From the NCBI RefSeq assembly GCF_021869535.1, contig NW_026262668.1:25363732-25427731 (forward strand): 64,000 bases of DNA, in the 5' to 3' direction. Shown piece by piece: positions 1 through 12,487 of this stretch. The first letter of the stretch is position 1, and every line of letters starts with the position of its first letter. The position numbers and the translations under genes are program-made. Below the pieces are notes generated by a model. The model did not search any database. It saw only the letters and a list, made by a program, of their open reading frames with translations, and was not told the DNA's origin. The stretch comes from Mytilus californianus (lineage: Eukaryota; Mollusca; Bivalvia; Mytilida; Mytilidae).

Positions 1-345
1 CTTTTACGCGGACAAAACATTGGGATAGTTGGTCGGTTGTATGAATGAAGTCGCGTACATTTCATTGATAAATTGACGCAGATGGACTTGAGCACGTGAC
101 GTTGCTGCATTGATACAAGATGTCATTGCCTAGTATTTTCGAGTATCAAGTCTTGTGCATGATCTTAAAAATATTAGGCAATACGATCAAAGGGAAAATG
201 TAGAAATTACCGATAAAATACAGTATTATATGTCTCTGATACGGATAATAAAATTTGCCTTTTTGTTCTGTGTTATCGAAATCAATTCAACAGCAAATGT
301 AATATTATATTTCAAACAATGTTGATAAATATAATGAGAAATGTC

Positions 346-594
346 TTATAAATGGCCCTTTTCTCTGCCCTTCGTTACAAGACTTGCGACATATTGATTA
401 TCTGTAAACCATTTAAGTCGCTTGTCCTTATCAAAATCAAGATAGGATAACAGTATATTCGTTTCCGCTGTGATATCCTTCCACGTGGACCTATTTTGCA
501 CTTCGAACAATCTGCAATACTTTCTTATTAATGGAATCTTTATACCCTGTTTGACCTGCATCATTATAAACAATGATATAACATGAAAAATCAA
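346..594 (-). pseudogene. Retroelement RNase H-like fragment
   Basis: Open frame of 82 codons on the minus strand. Its second half reads RSTWKDITAETNILL, then LKWFTDNQYVASLVTKG. From general knowledge, a STW-(R/K)-(D/E) stretch followed about 30 residues later by KWFTDNQNV resembles the RNase H-like segment of animal retroelements (DIRS or Ty3-like polyproteins). No reverse transcriptase or integrase is seen on either side and the frame ends abruptly, so this is a scrap, not a gene. The first ~25 residues are probably not part of the domain. Confidence 0.4.
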
Positions 595-974
595 AATTTA
601 ATCTTTTAAAAATGATAGTACTCTTCTCTGATATTTTAATACAGATGTAAAACGTGCACAAACGTGAAAGTTGATTTGATATATTGAATAGTTTTAAATA
701 ATTTAGAAAATTCATCAGATATTAAACTTTAAAGTGCTTTCAATAATATTATCATAAAAATAGATGTCTAACAGCCTGCAACATCGACTTTGCTAGCTTG
801 AGCAAAAAACCGCTGTTACTCAAATCTTGCTTTACCTTATAGAAATTTTAAGACAAATCTTGTTTTCCGCCCCCTTTTTCTTCATAGTCAATGATCAAGT
901 AATCATCTAAATAATATATCACACAGAACACGAATAAAAAGGCAAAACTAAAAAATAAAGTATCTTTTTTGTCG

Positions 975-977
975 CCC

Positions 978-1008
<31 letters not shown>
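975..1008. repeat. Poly-C tract followed by poly-A
   Basis: A run of 24 C followed directly by 10 A. A second tract of the same build lies at 55457-55499. Low-complexity sequence. The complementary strand is a G-run that could form quadruplex structures, and tract length is likely to be error-prone in assembly. Confidence 0.9.
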
Positions 1009-1009
<1 letters not shown>

Positions 1010-3900
1010 AGTATTTAGTTTGTGATTTATACTGGTAAATATGATGATATGCTGCGTAAATTTTGAGCTTGAAGCAGAAAACATGAATTTTGTATGATAC
1101 ATAACAAGACGAATAATTCAAGTCTTATACCAGTTTTCCATAAATGATCATGGTTATTATGAAGAAAATCAAAAATAAGTATTTTCTTGTCGCTGCTTTG
1201 AATATTATAACATTCTACAATATAAACTCTGACTAAAACATTACTGATTGCTTCTAAAAACGAATTCACTGTATCGCATAGCTGAACGATTATCAGGTAA
1301 ATACGTTGATAGAGGTGTCGTTTAATAAGGTATTTAATAGCCTCGGCTTGTATAATAGTATCTAAAATAAAGTAATAACAACCTATAGATTTCCAAAATG
1401 GAAAGTGTTCCTTTAACCGACCTTTAACAACTAAACTGGTTTAACCTGGTTCTTACTCAAAATAATTATAAGTTAATTCAGATTAATTTACTACAAAACT
1501 ATTAATATATTTATCTTTCTTTATACTTGCTTTTGGATATCATCAAGAGGATTCTTATGTCTTTGTCTCTATCCAAATTAAAGAGATTCATTAAGACTTC
1601 AGGACGAAATAAATGTATCGAGCACAGTAAGACGTCAGCGTGCTGATTTGAGAGCAATAAGAAACATTCTCGCGACCCAAAGCCAAAAAGTCAAAGAGCC
1701 AGAAAAAAACTTGAAACGCCATTTGTACATTGAAATCTATTTCATCTGTTCCACCGTGTGAAACTATACAATTACATAATATAAGGTAAGGATCATGAGC
1801 TTATCGTTAGTATAATATATTAAAAAGAAGAGATATGACACTATCTGTAGAGAAAAACATAATGTATCGAAATATTACCTTTTGGAAATATCGTCATAAA
1901 CGAACTGTATTGGATAATGCTTTCAAACAACAACTACAAGAAACCATTACAAGTATGAACTTTCCTGATTAATTCCCCTGACGTTTTATAGTTGAAGACG
2001 TAGATGAAAAAACTCACTAAGAATATCAGTATGATAATTAAGTACACGCACATTTTGTCTACACAACCTTTATCAGTAGTGTTCGAATTATAAAGGTTAG
2101 AAGGTAAACAATCGTACGAATTTGAGGACCATTTAATACAAAACAAAGTGTAACAAGTTGTCTCAAATCTTGCTTATGCCATCTATGCTGAGTGATAGAA
2201 CAACTATAGTGTTTAGAATTATCTTACCATATTTGGAACGTTACATTTCCAGAAAACTTTCTGTCACCACAAGAGCACTGATCGCTGAGCTGGTGATACC
2301 GCGAGGGCGAACATTCAACAAGCAATACCATTGACATACCAAATAAATAAGACAAAAATTTGATTTATCTTTATCTTTTTAAAGTTGCTAACAATAGAGA
2401 AAAAGAATGTGAATAACTGCGTTGGACCTACAATATTAAAGAAAAGTAGCAATGTTAATCCGCAATGGTTACTTGTATAGTAAATGTATATAAAATAAAT
2501 AAAAACAATGTTAATATCCCTTGCAAATATTTGAGCACTTATACCTATACATCATATGAAATGAATATACATGTATTCAACATGATAACACCACAACAAA
2601 AGTTGACCTTAAACAATGTGAATAGATATGTGAATAAATATTTATTAGAGAAGTTAACAAGTTATCAATATAACAGGGTGGTTTTTTTAGGCTCGTATAA
2701 CAACACTCTGTTTAGGGTTCTTCATACTTTATTGATATTCAGGAAATATAAAAATACAACCCTGAAATGATAATAACAAATTTATAACAAAGTTATTTAT
2801 TATCACAGTTACATATGAAGTAATCACATATTTGTATTTATAATAGCTGACGTCATTTAATAAATACAAAGTTAAAATGTCATAGCCATAACGAACGTAA
2901 AGGTAGTAATAAGTACATGATCAATATTCGAATATAACTATCAAACATTCTATTAAAATATATCAAGGTACCATAGTATATCAATAATACACAAATTAAT
3001 AGAGATCAAGATAAGCCTTACCAATTTGTGGAATCAGGCTATACACAACATCAACAGCATAACAATAGCATTATAACCAATGCTCTACATCTATCATCAA
3101 ATATATGTCTGTATGATCAATGGGTCCTACAAACAATGTACAATACAATAAGTATTCAAATACACATTACAGTGCCATATAATCAAATCATTACAATGTT
3201 TTTAATAACCAATTACAATAGTAATATAAACTTGATTATCATATATTAAAATTACTGGCTATGACGTAGTATCAGTATAAAGCAATGTGACGTATAAGAC
3301 TCATGACATAAAGGTCAAAGGTCACTCTCAGAATCATTCAAAAATCTTTCTCCCTACTTGCAAACTACGCTTTCATATGAATCATACTCTGAATCAACTC
3401 TTTTGCACACATTTACATAATATAGGGACATAGGGTCATACCTACCAAATAGGGCTTAAAGCGTTCCATACAATTCATTCGTCTCTCATACACCTCAAAG
3501 TAAATAAAGTGCATTCTTACCTTATAAAGTGAATATACTAAATTCCATATGTCCAAAATACTGCAAATGACTATCAATGAAATATCATTTAGTTCCAAAC
3601 CATATAGATATAGCGTAAACTAGAGTAAATATAAATTCTCCATTTTTCTCAAACAATACCCATTTCAAATCTGGGGGTATGTCCCAATTAACCAATGAGA
3701 ACACAGATAATTCTGACCACAGAGAAATTCACCTAAGCTTTCTAATTAATGATATATAAATTGCACAGGTCGAAACAGTTACCAATGTGCGGTCAAGCAC
3801 AGCTGATTAATACTAAATACTCTAATGATTAAATAATACATAGATAAACTGATCAATAAGTAATAATGATAAACTATAAAGAGAAGTGATTAAAATAATA
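1009..3900. other. AT-rich stretch, no gene seen
   Basis: Very AT-rich DNA. The open frames here (for example 2465-2770 and 3028-3249) have biased, low-complexity composition, no recognisable domain and no flanking splice logic; I treat them as chance. The upper end (below about 3927) may be the long terminal repeat of the element described at 4210-5265. Confidence 0.5.
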
Positions 3901-3920
3901 AAATCAATGGAAATCGTCTT

Positions 3921-3940
3921 TACCACATTCTCCCCCTCCT
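3921..3940 (-). other. Polypurine tract and presumed start of 3' LTR
   Basis: On the minus strand a purine run AGGAGGGGGAGAA (3940-3928) is followed at once by TGTGGTA (3927-3921). It lies about 270 bp past the stop codon of the pol remnant. A purine run then TG is the usual plus-strand primer/LTR junction in Ty3/gypsy-type elements. The far end of the LTR, its CA terminus and a target duplication could not be found by eye. Confidence 0.45.
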
Positions 3941-4209
3941 GAGAGAATGTCTTCCATGACATCAAATGTTTCAAACATCTACATCAACTGTCTTCCCCCG
4001 GTCTGAAGGAAAAGACGTCCTCGTCTAAAACAAAACCACTCTACATTCACTATCCTCAATCATCTGACTTCATTATTAACTTCAGCATGGCCTTCGAAAC
4101 ATCATCGCCGTATTTGGAGAAAATTCCTGAAGACGCAGCTGATTTGAGATATTCTGCTCTTATCATCCAATCTGTTTTCTGGGCACTCTTTGCCACAAAA
4201 TCTTTGTAC

Positions 4210-5265
4210 TTAGTAGTTGCTGTCGGATGTTTTCATTCTGGTGGATCGTCTCGGTACATTACCGTTTGTTTCATCTTCTTCGTCCTCTGATTCTGATTCT
4301 TCTACTGGAGCATCTTGGACAAAACTACTTGCTTCGTCGTTTTCTTCATTTTGATCTTGGATCTGTAATTCATCATCAGCATCCCGAGCGTCCTCTACTG
4401 AATCAGAATCCGGTTCGCTGGTGCGGACTTGATCGTCATCAACGTTACCAGAAACCTCAATTGCATCAGGAACAGTATCAATTTCATCGTCTGATGGTAC
4501 GATGACATCTGTCTCCTTTTCACTCTCTGGTTCATGCCACATTACCACAAAGGATTCATCCTCACTGTCCGTGACAGTTTCAACGTCTGATATGACCTTT
4601 GTTGGAGTTTCTTTTAGTGGTTGTGTACGCCTGAGTCTTGGCTTTGGAACAGGTTTTCTTGGTTCTGGTACTGGCCAAACCTCCTCTTCCAAAACATCTA
4701 TGCTTCCAATAGGTAACAAGTTATTCCTATGAAGTGTTCTTTTTCTACCGCTTCCATTTTCCTTTCTGACTACAAAAACTGGTATTTCAATGTTTGGTTG
4801 TTCTAAAACTATATAAGGATCTTCTTCCCATTTATCCTCAAGTTTATGGGTCCCCTCGAATGCTAATATCTTGACCAATACTCTATCACCTTTATTGAGT
4901 ATAGCACCTTTCACTTTCTCGTCATATCCTTTCTTCTGTCTGATGTGCGATTTTTCGGCAGATGTTGATGCTAGTTGGTATGACTTCTTCAGCTTTTCTT
5001 TTAGATCGTGCATATACTTTGTTGCACTTTTCACTTCTTTGTCATCTGTAAGTCCAAACATAAGATCCACTGGCAACTTTGGTTTTCGTCCAAACATCAA
5101 TTCGAACGGTGGATATCCTGTGCTGTCGTGTTTTGTGCAGTTGTAAGCATGTGTTATCGGAGCTTAATATGATTTCCAATCTCTCTTTTGATCTTTATGG
5201 AGTGTTCCCAGCATGTTAATAAGCGTTCTGTTAAATCTTTCACACTGGCCGTTGAACCGAGTATC
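4210..5265 (-). pseudogene. Ty3/gypsy-type retrotransposon: integrase C-terminal remnant
   Basis: The minus-strand frame from 5100 down to 4210 gives 296 residues. The N-terminal part carries MMFGRKPKLPVDLMFG, a basic RQKKGYDEKVKG segment, then GDRVLVKI and HRNNLLPIG. These are typical of the integrase C-terminal domain of Ty3/gypsy retrotransposons (FGRxPxLPxD, YD, GDxVLV). An acidic tail and a PRRSTR ending follow. Upstream in the same frame a GQCERFNRTLINML integrase motif is readable up to about 5262, but a TAA codon at 5164-5166 interrupts it, and an M2 repeat starts at about 5268. Only the 3' end of the element is present: no gag, protease, RT or RNase H is visible. It is a truncated, inactive copy. 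Confidence 0.8.
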
Positions 5266-5267
5266 GA

Positions 5268-5478
5268 ATACCAAAAAGTAAAATAACAAATTTACCGAAC
5301 TCCACGGTAAATTCATAACGGAAAGTCACTTAACAAATGGCAAAATCAATAGCTCAAAACATCAAACGAATCGAAAACATCTGTCATAGTCCTGACTTGG
5401 TACAGGCATTACCTTATGTAACAAATGGTAGATCAAACCTGGTTTTATAGCTAGCTAAATCTCTAACTTGTATAAAAC
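5268..5478 (+). repeat. Dispersed repeat M2, copy 1
   Basis: Begins GTAAAATAACAAATTTACCG and runs through AATGGCAAAATCAATAGCTC, ATCAAACGAATCGAAAACAT and TGACTTGGTACAGGCATTAC. The same order of blocks recurs at 8078-8225 and, inverted, at 25140-25462. It abuts the truncated integrase, so it either inserted into that element or marks a deletion junction. Confidence 0.75.
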
Positions 5479-5499
5479 TCGATTAATCAGGAAATAATT

Positions 5500-7260
5500 A
5501 GGAAATTGGATAGTAGTTTCCTTGGCTATCATATCCAAGCAAGAATTGGTTCAACTTTGCCTAACTTTTTGTTAATGCTCTTCAACTTAGTAATTGATTT
5601 TGCCTTCCTACGTTTTTTTTCGACCGCCACTAATGAATCTTCTGTAGATTAAACGCCCGTATGGCGTAGAGAGTTATAAGTCTGGAATTTTTATGATTTT
5701 TTTTTATATCAAATCTCCTTACTGTTATAATGTCATTTTTCTGACACCTTTTATTCACCAATCTATTAAAATATACTTATCAAAACTACTAAAGCTAATG
5801 CTTATTTTTTGTCTTATTAGTTTTCTTAAAAGATTAACTAATATTTGAAGAATACAATAAGTTCCATTATGTTATTATTGATATCTACACTTCGAGTACT
5901 ATTTCCAGGGGACGCTGTGTGGGTATAGATTATTTGATTAAGTCTTTCCACCTTTCCGTGGAATGATCTTTTAATTTTGTTCTGAATAATTTTTTTTTTT
6001 CGTCCGCCACTTTTGTTTAGCAATATGTCGATAAGATATTTGGTATATGACGTCGAACAGTTGTTGTGCTTTTGAAACTCACCCTTTATAAGATAACACT
6101 TTTGGAATGGGTGTAATCTCCCCGTATAATGTTGTAATCTCTCATCTTTTCAGGAACCGTAAAAGATATCTCTTAAAGTTTTCCTCATAATGTTCGTTTA
6201 TTCCTGAGAATGGTATGTTAAATTTGGACTGAAGTGATCCGAATACATGTATTAAAAGTTATTTCCCTTTTTGTGTTCGACATACATGTATGTTGGTGTA
6301 ACTGAAAAACCTTATTTCATAGAGGCACAGAGTCTTTAGATATGAGGTCCTTGTGTCATAAACAGGAAATTAAATTCAATCTTATAGGTTAAGTTCATGT
6401 TCTAAATTCTGAATTCTGAAACTCCTCAAAAACCGTAAAGTTATCGAGATAACGTTTTGACATATGAAAGTAACTACTTGACGCAACCGCAATACATTTG
6501 GATCGAAGTGCTCTGGTGACTCTTTATAGAAGTTTTCTCTCTTTTAAATATTCAAAATTAGCTGGTTGGAAGGATAATGTCTTAATCATACATATTAACG
6601 TAGAGTATAGTGGTCTTTTGATTTGAGATCCCTGATCTTTGACCTTAAAATTTCGGACCAGTTCAAATATCAATTCGGCGTTTTAGATTGTGTTCTTCGC
6701 TATAACTATATACTGGTCCATGATAAGCCATAAGGTCTTTTATTTTAGTCTGGATGACGTACGGCGTTGAAATGTGACAACCAGAAGTGACGTTATGTTA
6801 ACCGGAAGAATACATTTTTGAACGAATTTCATAGAAAAGTGACTACAAAAGATACCATATATTTTTAGAATCAGTGTAAACTAACCTATCTTTTAAACCG
6901 GAGGTGACGTAGCAAATTATCTCTCTGATATCAAGTCAAAGTATAAAGAAACCATATATTTTTCAAATTACTGTAATAAAAGCTACCATATGAAACCGGA
7001 AGTGGCAATTTGTAGATAGGAAGTAGCCAATAGTATCCCTCATTTCCAAAGCTAATGGCCTTAATTAACGAGTGGTCTAAGTATTTCATCTTCTGTATCA
7101 ACAGTGAGGTTATGAGTTTGAAACCCTGCACGTGGCAGGTGCGTTTGACTCAAATCTTTCTTCAAAGTAAGGAACTACAAATTGTATTTTTGGAATCTGT
7201 ACAATACAAGTTCTATTCTGACACCGTTTTTCTTTAAATGAAGATTAACAAAATGTATAT
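5500..7260. other. Intergenic, no gene seen; degenerate repeats near 6770-7040
   Basis: No coding region is supported. Between about 6770 and 7040 a short block with the core ACCGGAAGTGAC occurs three times in diverged form at roughly 100-bp spacing, suggesting an old tandem repeat. The rest is AT-rich unique-looking sequence. Confidence 0.45.
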
Positions 7261-7261
7261 C

Positions 7262-7645
7262 TTTCAATAGATATAAGAAGATGTGGTATGAGTGCCTATA
7301 AGACAACTCTCCATCCAAGTCACAATTTGTAAAAGTAAACCATTATGGGTCAAAGTTCGGCCTTTTCAACACGGAGCCTTGGCTCACACCGAACAGCAAG
7401 CTATAAAAGGCCCCAAAATGACTAGTGTTAAACTATTCAAACAGGAAAACCAACGGTCTAATCTATACAAAAAACGAGAAACGAGAAACACTTATGAACC
7501 ACATCAACAAACGACAACCACTGAACATCAGATTCCTGACTTTGGACAGGTGCAAACGAATGCAGCGGATTTAAACGTTTGTATAGGCGCCAACCTTCAC
7601 CCTATCTGAAACAGTAGTGTAACATCACAACATAGATAGACTCAA
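7262..7645 (+). repeat. Dispersed repeat M1, copy 1
   Basis: Starts near AAGATGTGGTATGAGTGCCT and passes through ACAACTCTCCATCCAAGTCA, TATAAAAGGCCCCAAAATGA, AAACGACAACCACTGAACAT and a TCCTGACTTTGGACAGG segment. Blocks in this order recur at 33850, 34805, 49438, 57112 and, inverted, 58140. The 105-codon frame at 7292-7609 is inside the repeat and is not a host gene. Confidence 0.8.
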
Positions 7646-8077
7646 TATAAAATATCAATCGTCAAGTCCATTCAAACTTTAATTATTAACATCTAAGATT
7701 TGTTATCGCAAAATTGGGTTTTGATTAATTTTGAACACGGTTATCGCATTGTTGCAAAAACGACGTAAATTAGATACTTAATACTAGGTTTATTTAATTA
7801 AACATATATCGAAATCTGTGCCTCGGATTTGTTCTTGTAATCCTACTTATAAAATATATTTCTCCTAGTATATGGAATAATACATGGATTGTATAGAAAT
7901 AGTTGTATCTATCATTTTGCTTATATGAAAATGCTATTTTTCAAACAGCTGAAAGGAATTCACAATTGTCATTGATTCTTGGATACTGTAATTTCACAAA
8001 TTGTATTAAAAACAATTCTTGATTGATATTGACAAAAAAATCAGCTGTCTGTTAACAACGCATTGCGTTGTATTAAT

Positions 8078-8225
8078 AAAAAGTAAAATAACAAAAATAC
8101 CGTAAAAAAACTCTAAGGGAACTTCAAAATGGAAAGTCCTTTATCAAATGGCAAAATCAAAAGCTCATACACATCAAACGAATGGTAAACAACTGTCAAA
8201 TCCCTTACTTGGAATCATTCAACGT
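8078..8225 (+). repeat. Dispersed repeat M2, copy 2 (partial)
   Basis: GTAAAATAACAAAAATACCG, then GAAAGTCCTTTATCAAATGG and CACATCAAACGAATGG: the 5' portion of M2, ending near the TTACTTGG block. Confidence 0.75.
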
Positions 8226-8229
8226 AATT

Positions 8230-9289
8230 TCCTATGATAATTAATTTCATATACAGTTGGCGTATCTTTAAAGATAAAAAACACTTCACATATATCGTGC
8301 GTCCAAAGCTCTTTTCTATAAATCAGGAACGAAGACAAACCTAAACATAGGAATGTATAAATAACTTCAACTTTGGACTAACGTTCGGAACTATAAGTTC
8401 AAAAGGGACCTGATAACAATAGTTCATTATTCTAAAGTCAAACTCGTCTAAAAAGAAACAAATAGAAAACAATTAATTCAGTAAGACTCCTCAAAGTTGT
8501 TTTTTATCACGAAAGGGTACATTTAATCACATTGTTGTTTTTTTAACAGATATCAAAACAAATTCATTGATACCAGAGACCGCAATTCAGCAAGCAATGA
8601 CCATGTGACCGTATATTCAATTTGATACTTTCTGATCCGTATAAACGAAACATACATCTTAGACATTTTGGATTGTGCTTTCAACTTCTATCAATTTAAA
8701 AGATTATAACTAGTAATTAAATTTAAGTATTTTATGTTTATTTTGTTTTATCTCAATATAGCTCCTAAACTGCAAGCAAAGGTTTTGTGAATATAAGGTT
8801 TAACCTGTCTGTGTGTCTGTCTTTCCATCTGTTGATTCAAACTTTATGTTTGAGTCCTTGATTCAAATTTTGAAGATGATGATGTGACAACTTTGCAAAA
8901 CGAAGAAATTTGTTCCATTTGAGTGTTGTATTTCATAATTCTGCCTCTTGATCTATGTTTTTTTTAAGTATTCAGTATGCACATTGTCAACTCCTACACC
9001 TGCTTCATCAAATTTTCATAGCCTGTTGTTCAATATAAGATCCCAACACTAAACTGTGCCATATAAGTAGGATATTTTGATCCTTTCACACATCCACTAG
9101 TCATGTCCCTTAATGTAGTTAAATAAGAAGAAGTTCATTTTCCAATGTGTTTAGTCAAAGTGAAATCTCTTCATGAAGTCATTTCACGCAAAAAACAAAT
9201 TTCAATTTATAATTTTTGTTTACACTCATTTAGGCTTATTCTATTCATCATATTAAGCTTTTCGGAATCATATACATGTAGAAACATAA
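8230..9289. other. Intergenic, nothing recognised
   Basis: AT-rich sequence with no supported coding frame, RNA gene or clear repeat structure. Confidence 0.4.
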
Positions 9290-9725
9290 ATATATATACA
9301 CCTTATTGCTAAAAGGCAATATTGTGTAAATGAATTGCTCATTGTAATATATTTTTTTCTTTTTCATTGTAAACATATGTTTGCACTTGTTGTGCAGGCA
9401 AAATTCAGAACAAACTCTGTTTTCTAGAAAAAATGAAACATGTGAAAAGGGAAATAGCTTTAGCATCGTTATTGTAAGGATTACATGATTCATTATGAAA
9501 TTATGTTACTGTTTCTCTTTTCAAAGCTGATTTAAATGATGTTAATGATTACCTAATACTATACCCCCAACTTTATTCAATCAATGTGTGACGCTTGAAT
9601 GAATACATTTAAATTACATATTAAAAACTCCAAAACCACATTTATGATTGAGATAATTACCTGTAGTTAACGGAGAAAACTCCGTTATCGTTAAGAGAAA
9701 TTTGAAAAGATCTATTATACTATGA
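9290..9725 (+). repeat. Segmental duplication A, copy 1
   Basis: Runs from the TATATACACCTTATTGC block to the GAAAAGATCTATTAT block. The same ~420 bp recurs in direct orientation at 11153-11566 with scattered substitutions and small indels. Shared landmarks include GTGTAAATGAATTGCTC, TTTATGATTGAGATAATTAC and AACGGAGAAAA. No intact frame is shared by both copies. Confidence 0.85.
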
Positions 9726-11152
9726 CGCCTTGTGCCCTTTAACCTTATATCAAGTCAATTGAAAAACCTTGATTTGGCTTTCCATAGATATTTGCATAAA
9801 TTTTTACTTTCAAATGTTACTAGCATATAGCGTGTTCGGTTTTTTTATACATTGAAGTATATAAAAAAAAAACAGTTTTAAAAGTACAACTTATTGACAA
9901 AAATTTACATGTATATATCATAAAGAGGAAATTGTGATTTATGAACGGCTTTATGTTCGAGGAAAACGAGACTTTACGATAACTTTTTAGGATCACAAAC
10001 TATTTCCTCCATGTTTTATACTCCTTTAAACTATGACTGTAATTTTTTTTATTTAATGTAATTTAATATTCATACTTTTATTACTATGACTAGTCCTTAA
10101 AGTCGGCCGCGCGGTTGGATGGTGCATATCGAATAAAAAATAACAAACTGCCCGTTAACTTCACATGCATATAACGATAATAGATAGAGATACACTTTCA
10201 GAAAAACAAAACAACGAAAAAGAGTTGAAATTTGTTGACATAATTGAAATTGTCAACATTTGTTTCCCGTTATTGAAAATTCAAACGGTAAAGTGAGGCG
10301 GCTTAAATACGTAACAAGATAAGATTTACAAATGGGTTAACATTACTGAAATTGTGAAACAACTTTCGTTACCAGTTATTGTCCAAAAAGACATTTGATA
10401 CTTAGTTTTGAGATTTAATAATAATCTTAAAAACTATAATTGACAGGAACAAAATGTGAACACCAAAACGAAATCTACATGAAACAAAAGGAATGCAATG
10501 AAAAATTTTGAAAGACACACGTTGTAATTTTTTCTTAAGGAGGGGTATTTGAAGACACTATTCACAGAATAAACAAAAACCAATTGGGTAGATTAAGAGA
10601 AGTTCTACAGGTAAGTGAAGAACCATTCTATATATTATGATGGGATAAGGGATGCTGAATGACATGAATGTGATGGTGTCTAGAACTGAAGATTATTAAT
10701 ATTGCCAAAGACATGATGAAAACCCAATTTTCTGAATGATTGCTAAGCAGTTTTCCAATATTAATGAATGATTTCTAGGCAATTTCCCACTATACATGAA
10801 TGGTTGCTAAGGACATATAAAATGACATTCACCCCTGACATGACATTGAAACTAGGGTCTATGGTAACGTCCGTTTTGTACTGATTCAAAACCTGTATGG
10901 TTACTAGATATTTTTGTATCAAACAAGGGTGGTCGCTTAGCACTTTTGACATGACTTTGGTTTCTTACTGTTGACCTTTAAACAAAATAGTGGCTGGACA
11001 TTTTCATAGTTACGCTTCTTTCTATTTTATTTTCTTACAAAATCGCCATTAATGTACACAAGGTCAAAATTCAAGTTCACCAATGACCTCTGATCTTGTA
11101 TCAAATTGAGGTCATGTAATGCTATATAGTTTATTAGCTAGTACTGTTTGTT
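9726..11152. other. Intergenic, no gene; degenerate short tandem repeat near 10735-10815
   Basis: No coding region supported. At 10735-10815 the block TGAATGATTGCTAAG..TTTTCC recurs three times in diverged form (about 40-45 bp period). The 10761-10952 frame overlaps it and looks accidental. Confidence 0.4.
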
Positions 11153-11566
11153 TGGTGTATATACACCTTATTGCATTAATGCAATGTTGTGTAAATGAAT
11201 TGCTCTTTGTATTATGTTTTTCTATTTCATTGTAAACATATTTTTGCACTTGTTGTTAAGGCAAAATTCAGAATAAATGAAACATATGAAAAGGATACTA
11301 GCTTTAGCTTCGTTATTGTAAAGATAACATGATTTATCATGAAATTCTGTTATTGTTTATCTTTTCAAAGCTGCTTAAAATGTTGTCAATGTTAACCTAA
11401 TACTATAGCTACAACTTTCTTCAATCAATGTGTGCCGTTTGAAGGATTACATGTAAATTACATAACAACTCCAAAGTCGCATTTATGATTGAGATAATTA
11501 CCCATAGCTAACGGAGAAAAATCTGTTATCGTTAAAAAAAATTGAAAAGATCTTTATCTATACCCA
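11153..11566 (+). repeat. Segmental duplication A, copy 2
   Basis: Second copy of the block at 9290-9725, about 1.86 kb away, same orientation. It ends just before the palindromic array at 11634. Confidence 0.85.
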
Positions 11567-11633
11567 GGCTAAAGTATACCCAAATTTTATTGACATTTGT
11601 CATTTGAAAGCCTATTAGGGTCACAAAAAAACT

Positions 11634-12168
11634 TTATTTATCTCGTAATTACGAGATAAATATCTCGCAATAACGAGAAAACTATCGCGTAATTACGAGA
11701 TAATTGTCGCGTAATTACGAGAAAACTACCGCGTTATTACGAGATAATCATTTTTTTTACTCGTAATTAAGAGATAATCATTTTTTACTCGTAATTACGA
11801 GATAATTATGGCGTAATTACGAGATATTTATTGCGTAATTACGAGAAAACTATCGCGTAATTACGACATAAGAAGTTTTTTATCGCGTAATTACGAGATA
11901 ATTATCGCGTTATTACGAGATAATTATCGCGTAATTACGAGAAAACTATCTCGTAATTACGAGATAATTATCGCGTTATTACGAGAAAACTATTTCGTTA
12001 TTACGAGATAATCATGGCGTAATTACGAGATAAAAAACTTCTTATCTCGTAAATACGAGATAATCATCGCGTAATTACGAGAAAACTATCGCGTATTTAC
12101 GAGATAAGAAGTTTTTTATGTCGTAATTACGAGATAATTATCGCGTGATTACGAGATAAAAAAAAACT
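11634..12168. repeat. Palindromic 22-bp array (CGTAATTACG)
   Basis: About 22 units built around the self-complementary core CTCGTAATTACGAG, joined by ATAATTATCG or AAAACTATCG linkers. Variants CGTTATTACG, CGTATTTACG and CGTGATTACG occur. Each unit is itself a small palindrome, so either strand can fold into a chain of hairpins. The array is followed directly by the COMP 3' module. Confidence 0.9.
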
Positions 12169-12169
12169 G

Positions 12170-12340
12170 ATTCGCTGAGCGCAGCTGGATACGCCCGCAG
12201 AGGTCCAACGTAATTCTGAACAGTTGGGGAAAAAATGGACACAATATTCAAGCTTGATACAGGTCTGAACTTGGATTATAATTAAATATTTGACACATTA
12301 TAGGTTTCTGAATAAATGTAGTCAAAGAACTTGAAATTGG
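12170..12340 (-). repeat. COMP 3' module, inverted copy
   Basis: The reverse complement matches the segments at 41640-41815 and 47660-47825: AGCGCAGCTGGATACGCCCG, CAGAGGTCCAAC, TGAACAGTTGGGG, ATTCAAGCTTGATACA and TAAATATTTGACACA. In those two places the module follows tandem arrays of a different sequence. Confidence 0.8.
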
Positions 12341-12487
12341 TTATATGAATTGAATTTATATTCAATTAAAGATTTCTTGCTGTTGTGCAATACACTGTGC
12401 TGTTGCGCAATACTTAGTAAATCTGTTGTCAGACTATAAACAAATAAAGTTCAATTTATTCTCAATGTAATATTAGAAGTTTATGAA

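Noticed and set aside
2465..2770. 101-codon open frame
   Set aside because: AT-rich codons, no domain, no splice or polyadenylation context; expected by chance in such DNA.
7292..7609. 105-codon open frame
   Set aside because: Lies wholly in dispersed repeat M1, whose other copies do not keep the frame.
11634..12168. CRISPR-like regular repeat array
   Set aside because: Units are contiguous palindromes with no unique spacers, in animal DNA; it is a satellite.
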